Assembly: GCA_035655455.1 (NCBI GenBank)
Contig: DASRUL010000015.1
Coordinates: 1 to 18,883, forward strand
DNA: 18,883 nt
Direction: 5' to 3'
From: JAHFKM01 sp035655455
Lineage (GTDB): Archaea; Nanobdellota; Nanobdellia; SCGC-AAA011-G17; GW2011-AR18
Below the pieces are notes generated by a model, which had not been told where the DNA came from, did no database searches, and saw nothing but the letters and a program-made list of their open reading frames with translations. Position 1 is the first letter of the stretch. Every line of letters begins with the position of its first letter. Shown here piece by piece: positions 13,362 through 18,883 of the stretch. Position numbers and translations under genes: made by a program.

Positions 13362-14561
13362 TTAAATAAAATCCAGTGAATGAGATTTCAAAAGTGGTTC
13401 AGCTACCTGACGTACCTGACGTGAATAGGTATTATCCATGCCCCTAATTTCTCTTTCCATCTTGTCTGCCATTTCAAAGTTCCTGTTTTGGGCATAACAG
13501 TGATCAAACCATCCCCGATAAAGTACTGTTTTATGTAATTTTCTCTTATATAATCCCTTAATCTCTTCTATCGTTTTTTCTGCTTCTCGAAGCTTATCTA
13601 AAAGAGGTGGTTGACCAAACTTAAACGTAAAGCGCTCATCAGAAATATCTACCAACTTATACACATCTGCAAGTACAGCTTCATTTTCAAACTTTGGCGA
13701 AAAGCAATTCCGTAATTTAGTAACTACTTTTCTTAAAGCGTCATATCCGGTAATAACCTGCTGGAATCGTACTAAACTTTCTTTTTCTCGTTCATACATA
13801 TTTACCCATAACTCTTTACCCTCATTTCCTACAAGAGCAAACCCCTCGACGTATGCAACATGATCTCTTTCAGCGTCTCTTATTTTCTGTAATTCTGGCA
13901 TTACTTCTCCTACAATCTCGGCTTCTCTCTTTAAGCCAGTGCTGAGATAGTCCTCTAAGTTTATGGATGAGGCAACCGGCGAACTTCTAAGAATTTCATC
14001 AAATCTGCCCATTACACTCCTAAATGCTCCTGTTCCCGCCGATCCAAGAGATTCAAAGTTTTCTCCACTAAGTGCCTCATTCAGAGGAATTTTAAGATAT
14101 GTTAAAACATATTGATCAAAATCTCGTACTGTTTCAGAATCCCCTAATAATTGTCGGAGATGGTTTGAAAGCGGGATTAAATCCAATGATTCCATTTTAT
14201 CATAGGCTGTTCCGGACAACCACCGAGAAGTTTTTCCAGCAACCCTTGTAGCTATGCTTGCCGCATCGATAAGAACCTGACCTTGGAGGAGAGTTGATCT
14301 AATATCTTTAGCTTGGTGTAAAATGCTATTCAATGACGATGGCGAATCTGCTCGTTCAAGTCTTTCTTCTAAATTCCTATTTATAATACATTTAAAATCT
14401 TCCAAAAACCTTTCTTCTGCAAATACACTTTCTACCCTAAAACCAGCAAGATAACGATGAACATCATCCTCAGAAGTACTCCAAGCACCACCACCAACAG
14501 GATTACCAATAGCTTTAAGATAGGCTACAAATTGTTGGAAAGCGTTCTCTTCAGGTTTCAT
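13362..14561 (-). CDS. hypothetical helical protein, 399 aa, first gene of operon
   Basis: Unrecognised. Mostly alpha-helical and soluble, with a possible coiled coil in the C-terminal third (LDKLREAEKTIEEIKGLYK). A weakly hydrophobic part near 95-115 (VLIDAASIATRVAG) is too polar to be a firm membrane segment. The C-terminal region is rich in Arg, Lys, Tyr and Trp (TVLYRGWFDHCYAQNRNFE, then EREIRGMDNTYSRQVRQV). ATG 14561 lies about 26 bp downstream of a palindromic TATA-like box (14581-14592), which supports the start and a leaderless message covering all three genes. Codon choice differs from the core genes. Its partners are the 91-aa and 77-aa proteins; the combined function is unknown. 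Confidence 0.7.
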   Translation of the reverse strand: MKPEENAFQQFVAYLKAIGNPVGGGAWSTSEDDVHRYLAGFRVESVFAEERFLEDFKCIINRNLEERLERADSPSSLNSILHQAKDIRSTLLQGQVLIDAASIATRVAGKTSRWLSGTAYDKMESLDLIPLSNHLRQLLGDSETVRDFDQYVLTYLKIPLNEALSGENFESLGSAGTGAFRSVMGRFDEILRSSPVASSINLEDYLSTGLKREAEIVGEVMPELQKIRDAERDHVAYVEGFALVGNEGKELWVNMYEREKESLVRFQQVITGYDALRKVVTKLRNCFSPKFENEAVLADVYKLVDISDERFTFKFGQPPLLDKLREAEKTIEEIKGLYKRKLHKTVLYRGWFDHCYAQNRNFEMADKMEREIRGMDNTYSRQVRQVAEPLLKSHSLDFI

Positions 14562-14580
14562 TTATACCCAGAAAACAAGC

Positions 14581-14592
14581 CTATTTAAATAG
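14581..14592 (-). promoter_or_regulatory. TATA-like box of the unknown three-gene operon
   Basis: CTATTTAAATAG, a perfect 12-bp palindrome centred about 26 bp upstream of ATG 14561. It lies within 7 bp of the stop of the upstream AlbA_2 gene. Confidence 0.55.
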
Positions 14593-14598
14593 CTTTCG

Positions 14599-15897
14599 TC
14601 ATTTCTTAGTGGTTTCCAAAATCTCCCAATACCCTTCCTTCCTTCCCCCAACCCTTCTCAACTTTTTCTCGTCTTTTAAGCCCTTAATATTCCACTCCAC
14701 TCCTTTGGCAGTTAATCCCGTCTTTTCCGCCAATTCTTTCGTCGTAATTCGTGGGTTTTCCCGAATCAATTGGATTATCTTTTCCCTAGTCTTTTCCCTA
14801 GTCTCGGGAATAGGAGATTTTCTCTTAAACGTAACCACAAATTGCCTTCCAACTTCTTCAAAATTTGTGTCAGGTTCTTTGGATAAAATCAAACCTATAC
14901 CTCTCCCCCATTTCTCAATAAAGTGGACTTGGTGAAACATTTCCGCCAAAAGTTCATTTCTGCGTTCAGAGACTTCTTTGGTTTTTATTTTCTCAACCGT
15001 TAATCCACCACACAATAAACCGGGACTTCTTATTTCCAGTTTGTTCTTGAAGATGGCAATGTTCACAGAGTCATAAAGATAGTAATCCCTGTGGCAGAAC
15101 GCATTAATAATCGCTTCTCGAAAAGCTTCTTTATCAATCTCAGGAACATCAACTCGATACATTCCTTCCAAGCGCATTCCAACGTGGATATTTTCCAAAA
15201 TATACTTCTCTGCTTTTTCAATCAATGTGAATAAATCTCCAACGTATTCCTGCATATCAATCGTAACTGCTTTTGTTTCACCAAAGACAGCACAGCGCAG
15301 TTTAGCATTTGGAAAGAACTTTTCTGGATTTCTGCCAAAAAGTATGACAGCAGTATTCAATAATTTTCCCTGTGAAAGAAGACCTAACTTTTTCAAAGAA
15401 TTTTCAACCGTATCAAAGTGTTTTCCTGCCTTTTTCAAAAACCATTTTAATTTCTGAGTGCTGATGTCGCTAATTTTTGCTTCTTTGCAAACTTCTTTAT
15501 CCCAAGCCATCCTGTGTTTGTTCGTTTCCAAAATCATTTTCTTTATTTCTTCGGCACTCAACTGCCTATTTTCATCCCCAACACGAATATGTGCTCGGCC
15601 ATAAGCAAAATACGGAACATTATCACCAGAAAATTCAACATGAACGCATTTCTTACCTTCCAAAGTTACTTCATTAATCATGGGAAATATTTTTGGCTCG
15701 ATATTCTGAGCAATGGTTTGAGAAACTTCTCGAATAGTATTCTCCGTAACGGTTTGTCCAATTACTCTTCCACTAGGATTAACACCGAAATAAACTTCTC
15801 CTTTTTGATGCTTGTTAAGAATGGCAACTATTGAAATTATCGCCTCTTTCAACTCAGATGTTGATTTCTTCAACTCTAACGTTTCAGATTCTTTCAT
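14599..15897 (-). CDS. AlbA_2/Schlafen-type ATP-binding protein with C-terminal winged helix (COG2865-like)
   Basis: Putative transcriptional regulator of the family that shares a domain with mammalian Schlafen proteins. In order over 432 residues: an AlbA_2 nucleic-acid-binding domain (about 1-120: ETLELKKS, VAILNKHQKGEVYFGVNPSG, then YFAYGRAHIRVGDENRQLS); a linker; a GHKL-like ATP-binding region (about 255-335) with FREAIINAFCHRDYY, LEIRSPGLL and a Gly-rich KWGRGIGLI; a repetitive ETREKTREK linker (about 365-373) encoded by a 12-bp tandem duplication near 14766-14810; and a winged helix (about 374-425, NPRITTKELAEKTGLT then GGRKEGYW). The promoter is weak: an A/T-rich box near 15915-15925. 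It is a paralogue of 16973-18346. Such proteins occur as regulators and in defence-like islands; its target is unknown. Confidence 0.88.
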   Translation of the reverse strand: MKESETLELKKSTSELKEAIISIVAILNKHQKGEVYFGVNPSGRVIGQTVTENTIREVSQTIAQNIEPKIFPMINEVTLEGKKCVHVEFSGDNVPYFAYGRAHIRVGDENRQLSAEEIKKMILETNKHRMAWDKEVCKEAKISDISTQKLKWFLKKAGKHFDTVENSLKKLGLLSQGKLLNTAVILFGRNPEKFFPNAKLRCAVFGETKAVTIDMQEYVGDLFTLIEKAEKYILENIHVGMRLEGMYRVDVPEIDKEAFREAIINAFCHRDYYLYDSVNIAIFKNKLEIRSPGLLCGGLTVEKIKTKEVSERRNELLAEMFHQVHFIEKWGRGIGLILSKEPDTNFEEVGRQFVVTFKRKSPIPETREKTREKIIQLIRENPRITTKELAEKTGLTAKGVEWNIKGLKDEKKLRRVGGRKEGYWEILETTKK

Positions 15898-16095
15898 TTC
15901 AGCCTCTTTTATCTACAAATATGCCTACTTCATTAAAAAGATTCCTATTCCAAAAGCGATCCCCCAACTTTAGCCTCTCTCAGAGTTATTTTATCTTTGC
16001 AAAGTACCCGAAAACTACAGCAAGAACTACATTCCCAGCCACGAAAAAACTTGCTTCGCACCCCGCTGCGCTCTCCTCCTTTCAGTCGTCGGGAC

Positions 16096-16263
16096 GCCTA
16101 ACAGCAACTTTACGGAAAGTCCCTCAGCTCAGGACATTTCCAAAATTTTCTTCCGCTTGGTTTCCAGCTCTGTTCCGCAAAAATTTTGTGGGTTGCCTCA
16201 AAATTTTTGCTCCACGAGGGAAACCGGCGCTCCAGAAAACTTCGTAAAGTTGCGCCGTTATAC
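16096..16263 (-). repeat. attC-like imperfect inverted repeat A
   Basis: On the minus strand the outer boxes are GTATAAC (16263-16257) and GTTAGGC (16102-16096). The second fits the integron right-box consensus GTTRRRY exactly. Just inside them an 11-bp perfect arm pair occurs: GCAACTTTACG at 16104-16114 and CGTAAAGTTGC at 16243-16253. The loop between the arms holds another hairpin. Length (168 nt) is at or above the long end for attC sites. The spacing of the inner arms is not canonical, and no integrase gene is in the window. Confidence 0.4.
16177..16210. repeat. 12-bp perfect inverted repeat
   Basis: GCAAAAATTTTG (16177-16188) and CAAAATTTTTGC (16199-16210) with a 10-nt loop. It lies inside the loop of the attC-like element. 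A third related word, CAAAATTTTC, is at 16141-16150. Confidence 0.55.
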
Positions 16264-16350
16264 GACATATTACTCGGAACCAGCACGGAAGAAACACTAC
16301 GTTGTTAAACTTGACGAGGGGTTTTCCTCTTAAAAATAGGGGGGAGGCGT
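16256..16350 (-). repeat. left inverted flank of the kinase/AlbA_2 unit
   Basis: Read outward on the minus strand it carries ACGCCTCCCCC (16350-16340), GAGGAAAACCCC (16329-16318) and TGCTGGTTCC (16285-16276). The same three words occur in the same order on the plus strand at 18396-18502, beyond the other end of the gene pair. Its outer edge (16256-16277) is also an exact direct repeat of 18598-18619. Confidence 0.5.
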
Positions 16351-16925
16351 CACGGCAAAAGTAATGGATTGGCTGGTTCCCTTGTTAGCCAATTTTCAAC
16401 ATCTACAAGATAAACTTTATTTTCTAATGGATTATAAATAGCATTTCTGTCAAGAGTATCTCGTGGATCGAATCCAGCAATTTTACATTTCCTTACCTCT
16501 TTATGATGAAGATCGGCGACTTCACTCAACCGTTTACCTCTTAGTCTATTCAGTGGAATTCCTTCTATATACTGCATAAGAATTCCAGGAGCAAGAAACT
16601 TTCTCTTCCGAAGATAGTTTAGTGTTCCCCGTCGAAGAACCGGAACAAAAAATATCCCTTCCGGCTTCGGGACAGATACACCAGCATCATAAACTGCTTT
16701 AAGCATCAAATACTCATTTTCAAGTTTTTGAATACCATATCTTCTTGCTTCCTCATTTTCCTTTCGACCCTCTTCGCTATCCCCTACTTCATCAATGTTA
16801 TATTCATACATTGTAAAGAATTTAGCCACTAATCCAGAAGAGACTCTGCGAACGTGTGGAGTACCATTTAGCTGAGGGCAACGTGAGTATTCTGGGGTAT
16901 AAATGGGAATTTGATCCGGGCTCAT
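16350..16925 (-). CDS. minimal protein-kinase-like protein, 191 aa
   Basis: Predicted small-molecule or protein kinase of the eukaryotic-like fold. The catalytic set can be placed by spacing: ATP-anchoring Lys35 in GLVAKFF; a helix-C Glu near 69-71 in QKLENEYLML; a hinge-like LMQYIEGIPL (about 116-125); Asp156 and Asn161 in PRDTLDRN, aligning with HRDLKPEN; and Asp175 in LVDVENW in place of DFG. The glycine-rich loop is poor (RRVSSG). VSVPKPEGIFF is a typical strand region. At 191 residues it is shorter than most kinases and close to RIO/Bud32 size. Its own TATA-like box lies at 16950-16960. It follows an AlbA_2 gene on the same strand by 47 nt, and the pair is enclosed by inverted flanks. 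Confidence 0.6.
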   Translation of the reverse strand: MSPDQIPIYTPEYSRCPQLNGTPHVRRVSSGLVAKFFTMYEYNIDEVGDSEEGRKENEEARRYGIQKLENEYLMLKAVYDAGVSVPKPEGIFFVPVLRRGTLNYLRKRKFLAPGILMQYIEGIPLNRLRGKRLSEVADLHHKEVRKCKIAGFDPRDTLDRNAIYNPLENKVYLVDVENWLTREPANPLLLP

Positions 16926-16949
16926 TTTAATCTCTTAAAGTATCGCCAC

Positions 16950-16960
16950 TATATAAATCT
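16950..16960 (-). promoter_or_regulatory. TATA-like box for the kinase-like gene
   Basis: Minus-strand AGATTTATATA centred 29 to 30 bp upstream of ATG 16925. Confidence 0.5.
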
Positions 16961-16972
16961 TTCTTATTTTTA

Positions 16973-18346
16973 TTACTCAAAAGAGACTACGCTCCAATGC
17001 CCGCCTTTAGCAGAACCTATCCTCCGTACAACACCTTTCTCTTTCAATTTTCGTATATTTTCCCGCACTTTTCGATCGGAAATGCCAATAATCTCCCCTA
17101 ACTCGCGAGAGGAAATACGAGGATTTCTAGCCATCTGTTGGAGTATCTTTTTCTGGTTTTCTGTGACCTTTTCTAGGACCCTATCTAGGACCTTCTGTTG
17201 AGGACCCTCTAACCTTTCCTGAATGGTCATTTTCTGCAAATCAGGCCTCTGGAACGTAATGCTAAACCAATTCTCATCCGCTTCTATTTTCGGCTCAGGC
17301 AACAAGTACCGTTCCAGAGCTTTTTTCATTCTTAAAATTCCAGTGCCCGCTTTCTCAATGAGATCCATTCTTTGCAATAAGCCGAACAGTAAGAAATTCC
17401 GAGGCATGCTTCTCTTTCCCAAATCAGAGTATTTCATGCCTGAAACTAACCCGCCAGGATTAACAATCTCCACTCTATCAGCAAAGATATTAATCTGAAT
17501 GTGGGCATTGGAGAAATAATTTCGATGCGCAATGGCATTAAGCAACGCTTCCCGTAATGCATCCTCTGGAAGTTCCAGTACTTCTTCCCTTGGCCCACCT
17601 TTGATAATGTATTCTGTGTTCAATTTTGAACTCACAAACTGAAAAGCATTTTGGTAATTATTGTAAAGATCTTCAGTAAACTCTTTACTATCCAGAATTT
17701 TGACTTTATCTTTTCCACGAAACAAGACACACATTATAGTGGCGCAGGGAAAGAAATGGATTACATTTTTGCAAAAGAGAAGGATGCCCGCATTTTTCAT
17801 TTTTCCATCTTTCAATAACGCAAGATTTTGTAAGAGTTCTTTTTCGCTAGCCAGAGGACTGATACGCGCAAGCCGAAGAAATGTAGCCAATGCCTCTTTA
17901 TTGAAGTCATTCAGGAAGTCAAACTCTTTGCTTATTTTTTCTTCCCATAAGATTAATCCTTCCTGGTGAAAGAATTCCCTAATCTCATCCCTCCCCAACT
18001 GTTGGGAATTTGGTCCATAACGCATGAAGAATTTTCCATTGACAGAATAGGGCTTATTCTTTCCTTCTTGGATATTGACAACCAAAACAGTACCGATTTC
18101 TTCAACAGATATTTCTAACTTTGGATCAAAATTTCGAGCAATATCAATAATTTGTGATTTCAAACGATTTGTAATGTTAATGCCTTTGATTTCTCCTTTG
18201 TCAGTCACACCCAACAGAATTTTTCCACCTGTTGCATTTGCAAAAGCACAGATTTCTTTGGCAAGATCAGAAGAATCACTCTCTTTAAACTCCAAATTAT
18301 ACCCTTCACCTTCCTTCAACAGGAACTTTACCTCCTTTTTATCCAT
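16973..18346 (-). CDS. AlbA_2/Schlafen-type ATP-binding protein with C-terminal winged helix (COG2865-like)
   Basis: Second member of the family in this island, 457 residues. The AlbA_2 domain spans about 10-130, with YNLEFKES, KEICAFANATGGKILLGVTD and FFMRYGPNSQQLGRDEI. A middle region is followed by the GHKL-like ATP-binding part (about 255-340): ALREALLNAIAHRNYF, VEIVNPGGL and EKAGTGILRM. A linker with repeated VLDRVLEKV-type words at about 387-394 (three GGACC-containing units in the DNA near 17174-17213) leads to a winged helix (about 397-453): NPRISSRELGEIIGIS then GSAKGGHW. Its N- and C-terminal domains clearly resemble those of 14599-15897, but the two are diverged and not a recent duplication. 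A TATA-like box lies at 18370-18384. A regulatory role is likely; target and signal are unknown. Confidence 0.9.
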   Translation of the reverse strand: MDKKEVKFLLKEGEGYNLEFKESDSSDLAKEICAFANATGGKILLGVTDKGEIKGINITNRLKSQIIDIARNFDPKLEISVEEIGTVLVVNIQEGKNKPYSVNGKFFMRYGPNSQQLGRDEIREFFHQEGLILWEEKISKEFDFLNDFNKEALATFLRLARISPLASEKELLQNLALLKDGKMKNAGILLFCKNVIHFFPCATIMCVLFRGKDKVKILDSKEFTEDLYNNYQNAFQFVSSKLNTEYIIKGGPREEVLELPEDALREALLNAIAHRNYFSNAHIQINIFADRVEIVNPGGLVSGMKYSDLGKRSMPRNFLLFGLLQRMDLIEKAGTGILRMKKALERYLLPEPKIEADENWFSITFQRPDLQKMTIQERLEGPQQKVLDRVLEKVTENQKKILQQMARNPRISSRELGEIIGISDRKVRENIRKLKEKGVVRRIGSAKGGHWSVVSFE

Positions 18347-18369
18347 AGGTGGTCAGAAAAAACCAATAC

Positions 18370-18384
18370 TACTTTATTAATGCT
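18370..18384 (-). promoter_or_regulatory. TATA-like box for AlbA_2 gene 16973-18346
   Basis: Minus-strand AGCATTAATAAAGTA centred about 30 bp upstream of ATG 18346. Confidence 0.45.
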
Positions 18385-18395
18385 TCTTTTTCAAA

Positions 18396-18515
18396 ACGCC
18401 TCCCCCAAACGTACTAAACAATAAGCCTTCGGCTCGGAACGAGGAAAACCCCACGTTGCTACAAAACTATCCGTGTTAATCTATGATAACGATGCTGGTT
18501 CCTGCGTCATACGCC
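18396..18515 (+). repeat. right inverted flank of the kinase/AlbA_2 unit
   Basis: Plus-strand ACGCCTCCCCC (18396-18406), GAGGAAAACCCC (18441-18452) and TGCTGGTTCC (18493-18502) mirror the left flank at 16350-16276. A weak GTCATACGCC (18506-18515) follows. Spacings between the words differ from the left copy by about 24 and 8 nt, so it is an old or degenerate repeat. Confidence 0.5.
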
Positions 18516-18576
18516 TCCGCTCCTCGACTGTGGTCTGCGGTGCTCGGGGACGTTGCACTTTCGCTTCGCTCACCTC

Positions 18577-18605
18577 GTATAACAGGAATTTTGCAAACGT
18601 TATAC
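18577..18605. repeat. attC-like inverted repeat B (compact)
   Basis: GTATAAC (18577-18583) and GTTATAC (18599-18605) are perfect complements 15 nt apart. Its right box starts the exact 22-bp direct repeat 18598-18619, shared with 16256-16277. Similarity fades over the next ~25 nt (ACC, CACG, ACGTT words in both). Confidence 0.5.
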
Positions 18606-18710
18606 GACATATTACTCGGCACCGACACGAAACGACGTTAAAAATCTATGATGAAAAATTGGGCTTGGGCACTTTAATCACCAAACTGTAACTATTACAA
18701 AAAGACGAAA

Positions 18711-18723
18711 GATTTATAAAGAG
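18711..18723 (+). promoter_or_regulatory. TATA-like box upstream of a possible small RNA
   Basis: GATTTATAAAGAG on the plus strand predicts transcription near 18742. No start codon opens a frame there, but two hairpins follow. Confidence 0.4.
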
Positions 18724-18741
18724 ATTGCTATTTCAGAATAT

Positions 18742-18883
18742 AAATTGAACCTCTACGGACTACGCTGCAGCTAGGTCCGTAGATTCCTTTGTTAAAGTTC
18801 TACTTCTGTGCCTGCGGGCAGATACTAGATTCACAGAACATAAGTTTTTCCCCTTCAGGTCGGCTAAAATCATTTTGATAATT
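18742..18883 (+). ncRNA. possible structured small RNA, 3' end beyond window
   Basis: After the TATA-like box a 9-bp perfect stem forms between TCTACGGAC (18752-18760) and GTCCGTAGA (18775-18783). A second stem pairs TTCTGTG (18804-18810) with CACAGAA (18832-18838) and encloses the small hairpin TGCC-TGCG-GGCA. No frame of useful length starts at the predicted transcript start. It does not resemble tRNA, SRP RNA or RNase P RNA as far as I can judge. A second TATA-like word (AATATAAATT, near 18737-18746) could move the start. Confidence 0.3.

Larger units (their letters stand above)
15898..16349. other. non-coding repeat-rich region between AlbA_2 and the kinase-like gene
   Basis: No gene is supported. 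The longest frame here is antisense-like and compositionally unlike a protein. The stretch holds the attC-like element 16096-16263, an internal perfect inverted repeat (16177-16210) and the left flank (16256-16350) of the kinase/AlbA_2 unit. It is locally richer in C and G and contains simple GCTTCGC/CGCTGCGC words. Confidence 0.6.
18347..18883. other. non-coding region to window end
   Basis: No protein gene is supported in these 537 nt. It holds the AlbA_2 promoter, the right inverted flank, the compact attC-like repeat, and then from 18711 a promoter-like box followed by hairpins, entered separately. A frame at 18473-18691 runs through the repeats and is judged spurious. Confidence 0.55.

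Noticed and set aside
15831..16247. 138-codon plus-strand frame
   Set aside because: Runs from inside the AlbA_2 gene into repeat DNA; Ser/Phe/Pro-rich with no family features.
18473..18691. 72-codon plus-strand frame
   Set aside because: Crosses the attC-like and inverted repeats and has no promoter at the expected distance.
1..18883. CRISPR array, rRNA or tRNA genes
   Set aside because: No regularly spaced repeats, no rRNA-like tracts, and no cloverleaf with a T-loop GGTTCRA-type block was found on reading both strands.
12850..18883. Classical insertion sequence or integron integrase
   Set aside because: None of the island proteins shows a DDE, tyrosine-recombinase or serine-recombinase motif; the mobile interpretation rests on repeats only.

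Overview
The window reads as a chromosomal segment of an archaeon. The translation genes are of archaeal type: GluRS with an N-terminal extension and a long-form TyrRS. It also carries archease and an HMG-CoA reductase. Most genes are preceded by an A/T-rich TATA-like box centred 24-30 bp upstream of the start codon, which is the arrangement of leaderless archaeal transcription. Many very compact genes and many short unknown membrane or helical proteins would suit a DPANN-type genome, but this is inference; no rRNA or tRNA is present to place it.

Positions 1-11257 plus enolase (to 12590) look like core chromosome, with coding strands rich in G and T. In order they hold: the 3' part of a CDP-alcohol phosphatidyltransferase; a minus-strand pair of unknown genes (485-1417); a family 2 glycosyltransferase; a DUF1385/YqhQ-type membrane protein; an unknown membrane protein; HMG-CoA reductase and NAD kinase (minus strand); GluRS and TyrRS (plus strand); two small unknown proteins; archease; an unknown helical protein; and enolase. 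NAD kinase makes the NADP(H) pool that HMG-CoA reductase usually draws on for isoprenoid lipid synthesis, and the two are neighbours. Genes are tightly packed; two convergent pairs abut or overlap at their stop codons.

Positions 12591-18883 look like an accessory island with different base and codon use, all genes on the minus strand. It opens with a structured 259-nt intergenic stretch. A three-gene set of unknown proteins follows, with single-nucleotide spacers (TAA-N-ATG). Then come two Schlafen/AlbA_2-type ATP-binding regulators (COG2865-like) separated by a minimal protein-kinase-like protein. The kinase and its AlbA_2 partner (16350-18346) lie between imperfect inverted repeats and between two copies of a repeat. 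These copies show integron attC-like features (TAAC...GTTA arms, inner complementary arms, GTTAGGC/GTTATAC ends). No integrase, transposase or CRISPR is visible, so the mobile interpretation is open.

The points most worth a second look are the attC-like and inverted repeats around the kinase/AlbA_2 pair, a 60-residue stand-alone protein that resembles the C-terminus of its upstream neighbour, the unknown three-gene operon, and two intergenic regions with promoter-plus-hairpin structure that could encode small RNAs.
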